Source: an uncultured Collinsella sp.
Lineage (GTDB): Bacteria; Actinomycetota; Coriobacteriia; Coriobacteriales; Coriobacteriaceae
Length of the DNA stretch: 64,000 nucleotides
Assembly: GCA_937989875.1 (NCBI GenBank)
Contig: CALKBO010000017.1
Span: forward strand, 1 to 64,000
Direction: 5' to 3'
Numbering within the stretch: the stretch's first letter is position 1; each line of letters opens with the position of its first letter. The translations under genes and the position numbers were made by a program. Below the pieces are notes generated by a model. The model had not been told where the DNA came from and made no database searches. It worked only from the letters and a program-made list of their open reading frames with translations. Shown piece by piece: positions 10,126-18,443 of this stretch.

Positions 10126-11724
10126 TTAGTTCTCCTCTGATCCAGAAACATCCGAATGGTGCTTGGCCATGAACTGCTGCTTGAAGTCGCCGATGACGCG
10201 CAAGAGCTCAGCCTTGGTGTCATCATCGATCTTCTTGGCGCGAACCTTGTCGAGCAGCGAGCCAAAGCCATTGTCCATGTACTCGATGAGCTCGGCACGG
10301 AAAGGCAGCACGTCGGCAATCTCCAGGTCATCCAGGAAGCCCTCGTTGCCAGCGAACAGCGTAACGATCTGCTCGCCAACCTCAAACGGCTTGTAACGCG
10401 GCTGCTTCAGGAGCTCGGTCATGCGAGCACCATGGGTCAGCTGCTTTTGCGTGGCCTCGTCGAGGTCGGAGCCGAACTGCGTAAAGCCGGCGAGCTCCTG
10501 GTACGAAGCGAGGTCCAGACGGAGGTTGCCGGCGACCTGCTTCATAGCCTTGGTCTGCGCGTCGCCACCGACGCGGGACACGGAAATGCCCACGTCAACT
10601 GCCGGGCGCTGGCCCTGGAAGAAGAGCTCGGACTGCAGGTAGATCTGACCGTCGGTAATGGAAATGACGTTGGTCGGAATGTAGGCCGAGACGTCACCGT
10701 CCTGGGTCTCGATGATCGGCAGTGCCGTCATGGAGCCGTAACCGTTCTTCTTGGACATCTTGACGGCACGCTCGAGCAGACGAGAGTGCAGGTAGAAGAT
10801 GTCGCCAGGATAGGCCTCGCGTCCGGGCGGACGATGCAGCGTCAGCGACATCTGACGGTAGGCCACAGCCTGCTTGGACAGGTCATCGTAGATGACGAGC
10901 ACGTGGCCACCGGGGTTGGTCTCGCTGGCGGGCTTGCCGTCCTCGCCGTTGTACATGAAGAACTCGCCGATAGCGGCACCGGCCATAGGCGCGATGTACT
11001 GCATAGGGGCGGAATCGGCAGCGGTGGCCGAAACGATGATGGTGTAGTCGAGCGCACCGTGCTGAGCGAGGGTCTCGCGGATGTTGGCAACCGTGGAGGC
11101 CTTCTGGCCGATGGCGACATAGATGCAGACCATGCCCTTGCCGCGCTGGTTGAGGATAGCGTCGATGGCGATGGCGGTCTTACCGGTCTTACGGTCGCCG
11201 ATGATGAGCTCACGCTGACCGCGGCCAATAGGCACCATGGAGTCAATAGCGAGCAGACCGGTCTGAACCGGCTCACACACCGGGGTACGGTCGATGACGC
11301 CGGGGGCCTTGAACTCGATGGGGCGACGGTGCGTGGCGACGATGTCGCCCAGGCCGTCGATGGGCTGGCCGAGCGGATTGACGACGCGGCCGAGCATGGC
11401 ACGGCTCACGGGGATATCCATAATGCGGCCAGTGGTGCGGCACTCGTCGCCTTCCTTGATGGAGTCGACGGCACCGAACAGAACGGCGCCGACCTCGTCA
11501 CGGTCAAGGTTCTGGGCAAGGCCGAAGACGGTCTCACCGGTATCGGAGCTCTTGAACTCCAGAAGCTCGCCTGCCATGGCGCTCTTGAGGCCGGAGACGC
11601 GCGCGATGCCGTCGCCTACCTCGTCGACCGTTGAAACCTCATGCGTATCGACCGTCGCGGAGAGGCTCGTGAGCTGCTCCTGCAGTTTCTTGGCGATATC
11701 CTGGGCATTGAGGGTTTCGGACAT
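10126..11724 (-). CDS. atpA: F1F0 ATP synthase alpha subunit
   Basis: Non-catalytic nucleotide-binding subunit. The P-loop GDRKTGKT is at residues 176-183, the preceding VPIGRGQRELI is typical, and the arginine finger lies in the ISVSRVGGDAQ segment. At 532 residues it is slightly longer than average because of an acidic/polar C-terminal tail (HHSDVSGSEEN). Its first base overlaps the last base of atpH. Confidence 0.97.
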   Translation of the reverse strand: MSETLNAQDIAKKLQEQLTSLSATVDTHEVSTVDEVGDGIARVSGLKSAMAGELLEFKSSDTGETVFGLAQNLDRDEVGAVLFGAVDSIKEGDECRTTGRIMDIPVSRAMLGRVVNPLGQPIDGLGDIVATHRRPIEFKAPGVIDRTPVCEPVQTGLLAIDSMVPIGRGQRELIIGDRKTGKTAIAIDAILNQRGKGMVCIYVAIGQKASTVANIRETLAQHGALDYTIIVSATAADSAPMQYIAPMAGAAIGEFFMYNGEDGKPASETNPGGHVLVIYDDLSKQAVAYRQMSLTLHRPPGREAYPGDIFYLHSRLLERAVKMSKKNGYGSMTALPIIETQDGDVSAYIPTNVISITDGQIYLQSELFFQGQRPAVDVGISVSRVGGDAQTKAMKQVAGNLRLDLASYQELAGFTQFGSDLDEATQKQLTHGARMTELLKQPRYKPFEVGEQIVTLFAGNEGFLDDLEIADVLPFRAELIEYMDNGFGSLLDKVRAKKIDDDTKAELLRVIGDFKQQFMAKHHSDVSGSEEN

Positions 11725-12200
11725 TAGGCTTCACCTCCGTACGAATTAGCAGAATTTGCGAGGGTCTCCTGCGCGATGCGCAGCTGCGTCTTGACGGAAA
11801 TGTCACGACGCTCGCCGCGGGCCTCGAGCACCAGGCCGCCCACGATAGACGGGTCAACCTGCTCGATAAGGAATACCTTGCGGCCGAAGTCCTGCTCGCA
11901 TTTCTTAGTGATGGTTTGACGCAGCTCGTCGTCGAGCGGGATCGCCGTGGTGACGGTCACGCCCACTACATCCTCGTCTTCCTCGGCAACATACTTAAAG
12001 GCAGCTGCCACCTTGGGAAGAAGGTCGAGCTGGTCGCGCTTGGACATGGTGTCGAGCACGGCGATGATCTCGGGGCTGGCAGAAGCCAGGCGCTCGATCA
12101 TCTCGAGGTCCTCGAACACATGGTTCTCGGCCTTAGCGGCTTCCAGAAGGGAGCGCGCGTAGGTCTCGAGCACCTTGTCCTGATAGCGGCTAGTCGGCAT
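11724..12200 (-). CDS. atpH: F1F0 ATP synthase delta subunit
   Basis: Peripheral-stalk connector between the b dimer and the top of F1. At 158 residues it is somewhat shorter than the usual 175-180. The N-terminal helical part starts YQDKVLETYARSLLEAA and the C terminus has the conserved IDPSIVGGLVLE-like stretch (VDPSIVGGLVLEARG) followed by the DISVKTQL pattern. It overlaps the end of atpF by 11 bases. Confidence 0.93.
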   Translation of the reverse strand: MPTSRYQDKVLETYARSLLEAAKAENHVFEDLEMIERLASASPEIIAVLDTMSKRDQLDLLPKVAAAFKYVAEEDEDVVGVTVTTAIPLDDELRQTITKKCEQDFGRKVFLIEQVDPSIVGGLVLEARGERRDISVKTQLRIAQETLANSANSYGGEA

Positions 12201-12792
12201 TCAGGCTACCTGCTTCCTGGATGTAGCGCTCGATGAGCTTCTTCTGCTCGGCCTCGTCCTCGAGTGCCTCGCCCACGATCTTGGTGGCGACGGCAACGGA
12301 CAGGTCGGCGATGGAGCTCGCGGCACCGGCGTAGATGGACTTGCGCTCGTCCTCGACGGTCGTATGAGCCTTGGCGATGATCTCCTCGGCCTCCTCGTGA
12401 GCAGCCTCGATGATACGGGCGCGCTCGGACTCGGCGTCCTTACGGGCCTCGAGAACAATGTCGGCAGCCTGACGACGGGCGTCGGTGACGATCGAGTCGG
12501 ACTCAGAGCGCTTGGCGATAGCCTCCTGCTTGGTCTTCTCGGCCTCGTCGAGGCTCTCCTCGATCTTCTTGCCACGCTCCTCCATGGTTTTCATGATGCC
12601 CGGCAGGGCGACCTTAGCCAGCACGATCCAGATGATCAGGAAGGCGATAAGCGCCGGGATGAACTCCGCCATCTTAGGGATGAGGATGTCCGCACCGGCA
12701 GCGCCGTCCTCAGCGAACGCGGAAACCGGCATGAGCAGCGCGGCCGCGGACGCGGAGAGTGCGATCGCGCTCTTCTGGGATGAAAGATTCAT
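12190..12792 (-). CDS. atpF: F1F0 ATP synthase b subunit, with a signal-like N terminus
   Basis: Peripheral stalk. Residues about 1-27 resemble a cleavable signal peptide (hydrophobic run ending SAFA, then ED), followed by the true membrane anchor (AEFIPALIAFLIIWIVLAKV, about residues 41-62) and a long charged coiled coil to the C terminus. At 200 residues it is longer than the E. coli protein (156), mainly because of the N-terminal segment. A leader before the b anchor occurs in some other high-GC Gram-positives; whether it is cleaved is not visible here. Confidence 0.93.
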   Translation of the reverse strand: MNLSSQKSAIALSASAAALLMPVSAFAEDGAAGADILIPKMAEFIPALIAFLIIWIVLAKVALPGIMKTMEERGKKIEESLDEAEKTKQEAIAKRSESDSIVTDARRQAADIVLEARKDAESERARIIEAAHEEAEEIIAKAHTTVEDERKSIYAGAASSIADLSVAVATKIVGEALEDEAEQKKLIERYIQEAGSLNAD

Positions 12793-12807
12793 ACTTGACG
12801 CTCCGTG

Positions 12808-13002
12808 CTATTTAACGATCAGCGCGACAACGAAGCCGATCAGAGCCAGAGCCTCGCCGAAGGCGGAGCCCATGATGAAGACGGTGAACACGCGGCCCTG
12901 GACCTCAGGCTGACGGGCCATAGCACCCGTAGCACCCAGAGCAGACAGGCCGATAGCAAGACCAGCGCCGATAACACCGAGACCGTAACCGATAACTCCC
13001 AC
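12808..13002 (-). CDS. atpE: F1F0 ATP synthase c subunit
   Basis: Rotor-ring proteolipid, 64 residues, two membrane helices joined by the polar loop ARQPE. It is unusually compact, with hardly any residue before the first helix. The ion-binding carboxylate is Glu50 in GSAFGEALALIG. The glutamine and the Ser/Thr partners that mark sodium-binding rings are not at the aligned positions, so a proton ring is inferred. The 124-bp gap to atpB upstream holds a small GCCGG/CCGGC hairpin (about 13058-13085) that might help raise c expression. Confidence 0.94.
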   Translation of the reverse strand: MGVIGYGLGVIGAGLAIGLSALGATGAMARQPEVQGRVFTVFIMGSAFGEALALIGFVVALIVK

Positions 13003-13126
13003 GATTCCTCCTTTGTCGTGCGTGTCTTATTTCACGCAGGATAACCTTTTTATAACTGCCGGGCTCCATGGGTACGGGCACCGGCGGTTTAACGAATTAC
13101 CTTACCTTTAAGGCGCGAACGGAAGA

Positions 13127-13930
13127 CTACTCCTCCTCCGCGACCTCCTCTGCCTCGGAGACATACACGGCGGTAAGGACCGTGAAGACGTAAGCCTGGA
13201 TGGCGCCGACCACAAGCTCGATCGCATAGATCAGGATGAGGATGGCAAGCCAGGCCAGCGAAGGCAGGGCGCCGACGGCGTGGGCCGCGGAAACCTGCTG
13301 AAGCAGCGGCTGCATGAACATGCTCGCCATGATGGCGAACGAGCCCATGACCACGTGTCCTGCGAACATGTTGCAGAACAGACGAACGGCGAGCGTGATG
13401 AGGCGCAGGAAGGTCGAGAAGAGCTCGACGACCCACACGAGCACGTTCATCGGGAAGCTCACGCCCTGCGGGGCGAGGCTCTTGATGTAGCCGATCACGC
13501 CGTGAGCCTTGCATCCGTAGTAGATGAAGTACACGAAGGCGAAGATGGCGAGCGCGGCGGTGGAGCCGATTGCGCCGGTGCCGGGCTTCATTCCCGGGAT
13601 CAGGCCGATCATGTTGTTGATCAGAATGAACAGGAAAAGCGAGCACAGGAACGGGAAGTGCTTCTTCCAGTTCTCACCCACGACGCCCTTGCCGATATCG
13701 TTCTCGACGTACTCGATGATGTACTCGAAACCGTTGACGAAGAAGCCCTTGGGAACCAGGGTCTGCTTCTTCTTGAACACGGCCAGGACGATCAGGAGCA
13801 CGATCGTGGAGACGATCAGCCAAAACGAGTACTGCGTGATGCCGCAGCTCAGATCGCCCACGACAGGGGTGGAGCTGAACTCGCTGACCAGATGATTAAT
13901 CTCATCAGGCAGCTTTTCAAAAATTTCCAC
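13127..13930 (-). CDS. atpB: F1F0 ATP synthase a subunit
   Basis: Membrane stator forming the proton half-channels. At 267 residues it has multiple hydrophobic helices. The essential channel arginine is in the LRLITLAVRLFCNMFAGHV segment, and the last helices contain AILILIYAIELVVGAIQAYV. It ends in an acidic SEAEEVAEEE tail. First core gene of the operon, 3 bases after the small AtpI-like protein. Confidence 0.94.
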   Translation of the reverse strand: MEIFEKLPDEINHLVSEFSSTPVVGDLSCGITQYSFWLIVSTIVLLIVLAVFKKKQTLVPKGFFVNGFEYIIEYVENDIGKGVVGENWKKHFPFLCSLFLFILINNMIGLIPGMKPGTGAIGSTAALAIFAFVYFIYYGCKAHGVIGYIKSLAPQGVSFPMNVLVWVVELFSTFLRLITLAVRLFCNMFAGHVVMGSFAIMASMFMQPLLQQVSAAHAVGALPSLAWLAILILIYAIELVVGAIQAYVFTVLTAVYVSEAEEVAEEE

Positions 13931-13933
13931 GAC

Positions 13934-14257
13934 TTACCTTTCGACCTCATGAGGATCTCGCAGCGCCTTGGCGACGCGAACCGCGCAGGCGGCCATAAAG
14001 GCCACGAAGCCGATCGCCTCGCCCAGGAGGAACATGCGAAATGCCTCTCCGAACAACACAAACACAACCAAGGTAAAGACAAGCAACGCGATTGCCGAGA
14101 CCGCGAGACTCACCATACCCTTGAGCATGTCCGCATTCTGCTTATCGTCAAGAACCGGCTTGAGCGTAAAGACAAAGGGAAGGAAGGCAATCGCGCCCGC
14201 GATGGCACCTGCAACGATAGCGAGCAGATCGGCTATCTGAAACACTGGCGTCCTCAC
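13934..14257 (-). CDS. AtpI-like small membrane protein leading the atp operon
   Basis: A 107-residue protein with three or four hydrophobic segments (ADLLAIVAGAIAGAIAFLPF, MVSLAVSAIALLVFTLVVFV, then IGFVAFMAACAV) and a basic C-terminal tail. Sequence similarity to E. coli AtpI is not obvious; the call rests on size, topology and position as first gene of the ATP synthase operon, ending 3 bases before atpB. Roles proposed for AtpI-type proteins include c-ring assembly and magnesium handling; none can be shown here. Confidence 0.6.
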   Translation of the reverse strand: MRTPVFQIADLLAIVAGAIAGAIAFLPFVFTLKPVLDDKQNADMLKGMVSLAVSAIALLVFTLVVFVLFGEAFRMFLLGEAIGFVAFMAACAVRVAKALRDPHEVER

Positions 14258-14307
14258 TTTCCTTTTTTATCGCCTCACAGGACAGTTCCCGCCAAACATT
14301 GGTGACT

Positions 14308-14335
14308 ATTGTACGAGCCAATCGCTAAAGTACAA
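14308..14335 (-). promoter_or_regulatory. Candidate promoter of the atp operon
   Basis: Minus strand: TACAAT (-10, one mismatch to consensus) preceded after 16 bases by TTGTAC (weak -35). It lies about 50 bp upstream of the first atp-operon start codon. No other convincing -10 lies closer. Confidence 0.45.
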
Positions 14336-14450
14336 CCGAAAAAGCATCGGTTAATACGCACCTGTTCGTTTTCTTAAGACCTTCTTTATGCCGCAGGTAC
14401 GGTAATACGTTTTTCTCGAACCCTGCAGGGCAAAACGTCCGTTAACAGGA

Positions 14451-14485
14451 GTGCGCGCGGTCGTCTTTTGCTCGCCCGCGCGCAC
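14451..14485. terminator. GC-rich hairpin between upp and the atp operon
   Basis: GTGCGCGCGG pairs perfectly with CCGCGCGCAC around a 15-base loop, about 43 bp past the upp stop. No T tract follows on either strand, so it may be a processing or partial termination signal for upp rather than a classic terminator. Confidence 0.4.
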
Positions 14486-14527
14486 CATTTCTTCGTATTT
14501 TCGACGTTAGCCGGTATGGCCCAGAGA

Positions 14528-15175
14528 TTACAGCGTGCCGTAGATGCGGTCGCCGGCGTCGCCCAGGCCGGGAACGATGTAGGCAGCTTCGTTGAGATGG
14601 TCGTCGATGGCGCAGGTATAGATATGCACATCGGGGTCCTTCTCAGTCAGCGACTTGAGGCCCTCGGGGGCCGCGACGATGCACAGCATGCGGATGTCCT
14701 TGACGCCGCGCTCGCGCAGGTAGCTGATGGCCATCTCGGCCGAACCGCCCGTGGCGAGCATGGGGTCGACGACCAGGCAGATGCGCTGGTCGATATCCTT
14801 GGGCATCTTGCAGTAATACTCATGCGGCTCGTGGGTAACCTCGTCGCGCTCCATACCGATGTGGCCCACGCGAGCGGAGGGTACCAAGTCGAGGATGCCA
14901 TCGACCATGCCAAGGCCCGCACGCAGAATGGGAACGATGGCGAGCTTTTTGCCGGCGAGCTGCTTAAACGTTGCGGTGGTGATGGGGGTCTCGACTTCGA
15001 CGTCTTCCATGGGCAGGTCGCGCATGGCCTCGTAGCCGTCAAAAAGTGCGAGTTCGCGCACGAGCTGGCGGAACTGGTTGGTGCCGGTGTTTTTGTCGCG
15101 CAGAATCGACAGCTTATGCTGGACGAGCGGGTGATCGACAAGGGTCACACGGGACGTATCGTAGGTGACGGTCAT
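14528..15175 (-). CDS. upp: Uracil phosphoribosyltransferase
   Basis: Salvages uracil to UMP using PRPP. At 215 residues it shows the substrate segment VPILRAGLGMVDG, the PRPP-binding loop VVDPMLATGGSA and the uracil-recognition C terminus YIVPGLGDAGDRIYGT, all diagnostic. The start is the ATG at 15175 (MTVTYDTSRV), with GAAAGGGG upstream; sixteen extra codons from 15223 have no conservation pattern. It is the third gene in the order Sua5/YrdC, glpK, upp, 123 bp after glpK, so a shared or separate promoter cannot be decided. Confidence 0.95.
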   Translation of the reverse strand: MTVTYDTSRVTLVDHPLVQHKLSILRDKNTGTNQFRQLVRELALFDGYEAMRDLPMEDVEVETPITTATFKQLAGKKLAIVPILRAGLGMVDGILDLVPSARVGHIGMERDEVTHEPHEYYCKMPKDIDQRICLVVDPMLATGGSAEMAISYLRERGVKDIRMLCIVAAPEGLKSLTEKDPDVHIYTCAIDDHLNEAAYIVPGLGDAGDRIYGTL

Positions 15176-15298
15176 GGGTTGATTGCCCCTTTCGTTGCGG
15201 CCGGAAGATGGCCTTGCTGACAAGGCGCATGGCGATGTTGTTGCCGCGCGCCGTGCATAAGTTTAACGGTTTGTTGTATCGAGCAGCTCGTCGCAACC

Positions 15299-16840
15299 CT
15301 ACTGAGCGGTGTTGAGCGAACGCTTGACGGCATCACGCCAACCAGCGAGATTGCTCTCACGGCGCTCGGCGGACATATGGGGAAGGAAGGTCTTAACGAT
15401 CTGAGCGTTTTGCTCCAGCTCCTCCAGGTCCTCCCAATAGCCGACGGCAAGGCCCGCCAAGTACGCGGCACCGATCGCCGTGGTCTCCACCGTCTCGCAC
15501 TGCAACACGGGGATATCCAGCAGATCGGCCTGGAATTGCATGATGAACTCGTTGCGCGAGGCACCGCCATCGACAGACAGGCGCTCAATCGAAAGTCCCA
15601 CGTCCTGCTCCATGGCGCGCAGCACGTCGTAGCTCTGATATGCCATGGATTCGCAGGCGGCACGTACGATGGTCGCACGGCTCGAGGCGCCGGTCAGACC
15701 GCACACGATACCGCGGGCATGCGGGTCCCACCAGGGAGCGCCCAGACCCGCAAAGGCGGGAACGAAGTAGCAGCCCTCATTGTCGTTGATCGAAGCGGCG
15801 AGTTGCGCGGACTCGCTCACACTCGAGATGATGCCCATGTTGTTGCGCAGCCAGTTCATGGTTGAGCCGGCGGCAAAGATAGAACCCTCGAGCGCATAGC
15901 TGATCTTGCCGTCCGCGGCGATACCGATCGTGGAGACCAGACCGTTCTTGGATTCGACGACCTCGTCGCCGGTGTTCATGAGCATAAAGCAACCCGTGCC
16001 ATAGGTGTTTTTGGTCTGGCCGGGATGGAAGCAGCAGTGGCCGAACAGCGACGCCTGCTGATCGCCCGCCACGCCCATGATGGGCGGCATGTTGGTCATG
16101 ATGTCGCTCGCGACGCGGCCGTAGTCGCCCGAGCTCCAACGAACCTCGGGCATCATGGAACGTGGAACGTCAAAGAGCGCCAGCAGGTCGTCGTCCCAAT
16201 CGAGCGTATGGATATTAAAGAGCGCCGTGCGGCTGGCATTGGTGTAGTCGGTGGCAAAGACCTGGCTGCCGGTAAGGTTGTAGATGAGCCAGGTGTCGAT
16301 GGTGCCGAACATGAGGTCGCCCGCCGCCGCGCTCTCACGCGCACCGTCGACGTTGTCGAGGATCCACTGCACCTTGGAAGCCGAGAAATACGGATCGAGC
16401 GTGAGTCCCGTGCGGGAGCGCACCAGCTCTTCTGCGCCCCGCTCGACCAGCTCGTCGATCAGAGGTGCGGTGCGACGGCATTGCCACACGATGGCGTTAT
16501 AGATGGGTTGGCCGCTTATGCGGTCCCACACCACCGTGGTCTCGCGCTGGTTGGAGATACCGATGGCGGCGATGCGGTCAGAATGGATGCCGCTCTTAAA
16601 CTGGACCTCCATCATCACGCCGATCTGGCTGGCAAGCACCTCCATGGGGTCTTGCTCTATCCAACCGGGACGCGGGAAGCTGGTTTTGACGCTACGACGT
16701 GCCTGCGCGACGATGCAGCCGTACTCGTCGACGATGGTCGCAAGTACCGAGGTGGTGCCGCAGTCGAGCGCCATGATGTAGGAACCGCCAAAGTTAAACG
16801 AGGCATCTTCCATGCCCAGGCTGCCCAGATTCAACGACAT
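15299..16840 (-). CDS. glpK: Glycerol kinase
   Basis: Phosphorylates glycerol to glycerol 3-phosphate. FGGY family, 513 residues: ALDCGTTSVLATIVDEYG (phosphate loop), SNQRETTVVWDR (glycerol contacts), GVAGDQQASLFGHCCFHPGQ, NTYGTGCFML and the C-terminal VDGGASRNEFIMQFQADLL. The block around FGHCCFHPGQTKNTYG may include the His that PTS HPr phosphorylates in Gram-positive GlpK; this alignment is from memory and not firm. A 20-residue N-terminal extension precedes the usual start; the ATG at 16840 has AAAGGTG at good distance, so I kept it. Confidence 0.94.
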   Translation of the reverse strand: MSLNLGSLGMEDASFNFGGSYIMALDCGTTSVLATIVDEYGCIVAQARRSVKTSFPRPGWIEQDPMEVLASQIGVMMEVQFKSGIHSDRIAAIGISNQRETTVVWDRISGQPIYNAIVWQCRRTAPLIDELVERGAEELVRSRTGLTLDPYFSASKVQWILDNVDGARESAAAGDLMFGTIDTWLIYNLTGSQVFATDYTNASRTALFNIHTLDWDDDLLALFDVPRSMMPEVRWSSGDYGRVASDIMTNMPPIMGVAGDQQASLFGHCCFHPGQTKNTYGTGCFMLMNTGDEVVESKNGLVSTIGIAADGKISYALEGSIFAAGSTMNWLRNNMGIISSVSESAQLAASINDNEGCYFVPAFAGLGAPWWDPHARGIVCGLTGASSRATIVRAACESMAYQSYDVLRAMEQDVGLSIERLSVDGGASRNEFIMQFQADLLDIPVLQCETVETTAIGAAYLAGLAVGYWEDLEELEQNAQIVKTFLPHMSAERRESNLAGWRDAVKRSLNTAQ

Positions 16841-16853
16841 CGCTTACACCTTT

Positions 16854-17597
16854 CTATTGCATCGGGTCGGACAGGACCCGTTCGATCTCTGATGCGGGAA
16901 GTGCGCCTTGGCGCAGGATCTGGAGCCCGCCGTGCTGGAACGACACGATGGTCGAGGCGTCGCGACACGGGGTCTCGCCGGCGTCGACGGCAACATCGAC
17001 CCCCTCCAAGATGCGACCTTCGACGGCGACAAAGCTTGCCGGCGAGGGCGCGCCGTGTGTGTTGGCGCTCGTGCAGGCGAGGGAACTGCCGCAGGCGCGG
17101 ATGAGCGCTTGGACCACGGGAGAGGCCGAAGCGCGCAGGGCCACGGTGTCGTCGGCAGCACGCATAAAGGTCGGCACGCAGGGAGCCGCCTTGACCACGA
17201 TAGTCAGGGCTCCCGGCCAGCATCGTCGCGCAAGTACGCGGGCATCTTCCGGGATATCCACGCCATAGCGGTCGAGTGCCTCGACGCCATCGACCAGCCA
17301 GGCGACCGTTTGGGTGAGTTCACGTTGCTTGAGAGTGAAGATACGGCGGTAGCCGGTACCGAGCGCAGGGACCGCGGCGCCATTGACGGCAGCCTGCGGA
17401 TCGCGCGGCCACGATGGGAATTCGCCTGTATCTTGGGGCACGGCGTCCGAGAAGGCGTTGACCGCCACGGCGACACCGTAGACCGTCTCGGTCGGGATCA
17501 GCGCCAGGCCGCCACAGCCGAGCACCTCGGCCGTACGCTCGACGGCGAGCCGATGCGGCTCGCGCGTTCCCTCGTATACCCGATAGACCGTCTGCAT
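16854..17597 (-). CDS. Sua5/YciO/YrdC family L-threonylcarbamoyladenylate synthase
   Basis: Makes threonylcarbamoyl-AMP, precursor of the t6A37 tRNA modification. The YrdC fold signature ALIPTETVYGVAVAVN is near residue 33, followed by FTLKQRELTQTVAWLVD (the usual KxR..P core is partly altered to KQREL) and the GALTIVV and ACTSANTHGAPSP blocks (SLACTSANTHG). At 247 residues it is the short form without the Sua5 domain. It starts upstream of glpK with a 13-base gap, so the two are probably co-transcribed, which is functionally odd. Could also be a YciO-like paralogue of unknown substrate. Confidence 0.8.
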   Translation of the reverse strand: MQTVYRVYEGTREPHRLAVERTAEVLGCGGLALIPTETVYGVAVAVNAFSDAVPQDTGEFPSWPRDPQAAVNGAAVPALGTGYRRIFTLKQRELTQTVAWLVDGVEALDRYGVDIPEDARVLARRCWPGALTIVVKAAPCVPTFMRAADDTVALRASASPVVQALIRACGSSLACTSANTHGAPSPASFVAVEGRILEGVDVAVDAGETPCRDASTIVSFQHGGLQILRQGALPASEIERVLSDPMQ

Positions 17598-17731
17598 GTG
17601 TATGCCAGCCCCTTACGCTCTGGTGAAAGTTTGTTTACTGAGGGGCATTCTCGCACGAAACATTCAGCCTATTTGCCCAGAGCGCATGTTGGTTTGGTGA
17701 GCGGCTCTAGTAGTCGGTGAAAGTGAGGGGG

Positions 17732-18178
17732 TTATTGGACTGCGACGAACTTCTTTGGCCTGCCGGCGTGGCGTCTTTGGGCGGCGTAGCGCTCGATGCT
17801 GTCTATCGTTATCATCCGACGGCCGTCGACGAGTTCAACATCGAGCTTTCCGGCTTTGACCAGCGCGGTAATCCGCGGAGCGGAGACTTTGAGGTCCAGC
17901 GCTGCATCTTTAAATGTTCGGCACGCCGCTTCCCGAGCGTCCTCGTGGTCGATTTCGACTGAAAGGGCCACGACCTCGGCCGAGCGTTCGTACCCTGCCG
18001 GAGTCAAACCGTTGTTGAGGTCGTCGGCCAAAAACGCCATCAGCGCCTCGGTGGCATGGGTAATCGCTTCTTCGCGCGTATCGCCATCGGCAAAGGCGCC
18101 GGGAAGCTGCGGGAAGCTGGCGCAGTAACCGTCGTCTTCTTTTATGAGAACGCAGTCATAGGTAAATCGCTGCCTCAT
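17732..18178 (-). CDS. hicB: HicB-family antitoxin
   Basis: Neutralises HicA and represses the operon. At 148 residues, the N-terminal partial RNase H-like fold (TYDCVLIKEDDGYCASFPQL, then PGAFADGDTREEAITHATEA) is typical of HicB. The C-terminal part (ALDLKVSAPRITALVKAGKL, then VDGRRMITIDSIERYAAQRR) looks like a helix-turn-helix DNA-binding domain of the larger HicB class. The start is the ATG at 18178, preceded by GGAGG; it lies 11 bases after the hicA stop. Confidence 0.85.
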   Translation of the reverse strand: MRQRFTYDCVLIKEDDGYCASFPQLPGAFADGDTREEAITHATEALMAFLADDLNNGLTPAGYERSAEVVALSVEIDHEDAREAACRTFKDAALDLKVSAPRITALVKAGKLDVELVDGRRMITIDSIERYAAQRRHAGRPKKFVAVQ

Positions 18179-18189
18179 TTTGCCTCCAA

Positions 18190-18375
18190 CTACCATCCAG
18201 CTTGGCGACGAATACTTGCCCACGTGCCCTTCTTTGGTCGATCACCACCAGAGCCGTTCACGGTGACAACACGATCGCCAGAAACATACTTAGCATGACT
18301 ACCGACTTGCGCGACCTTCACGAATCCATCGTGCTTGAGTAGGGCAATGATTTCCCGAAAGGTAGGAGGTTGCAT
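18190..18375 (-). CDS. hicA: HicA-family mRNA interferase toxin
   Basis: A 61-residue double-stranded-RNA-binding-fold toxin that cleaves mRNA. The catalytic histidine is in GSHAKYVSG, and the FREIIALLKHDGF start and the KKGTWASIRRQAGW end match the family. It is the first gene of the pair, with a candidate operator/promoter 25-46 bp upstream. All visible key residues are intact, so it is probably active. Confidence 0.88.
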   Translation of the reverse strand: MQPPTFREIIALLKHDGFVKVAQVGSHAKYVSGDRVVTVNGSGGDRPKKGTWASIRRQAGW

Positions 18376-18399
18376 GGGCCGACCTCTTTCAGCCGTCCT

Positions 18400-18421
18400 A
18401 ATTATAAACTACTTTATAATT
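18400..18421 (-). promoter_or_regulatory. Palindromic operator/promoter of hicAB
   Basis: AATTATAAA and TTTATAATT form perfect 9-bp arms around 4 bases. On the minus strand it contains TATAAT-like sequence suitable as a -10 and lies 25 bp before hicA. Such AT-rich palindromes over the promoter are typical antitoxin-binding sites; binding by HicB is inference. Confidence 0.6.
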
Positions 18422-18443
18422 TTTGTTAACCAGTTAATAAATA

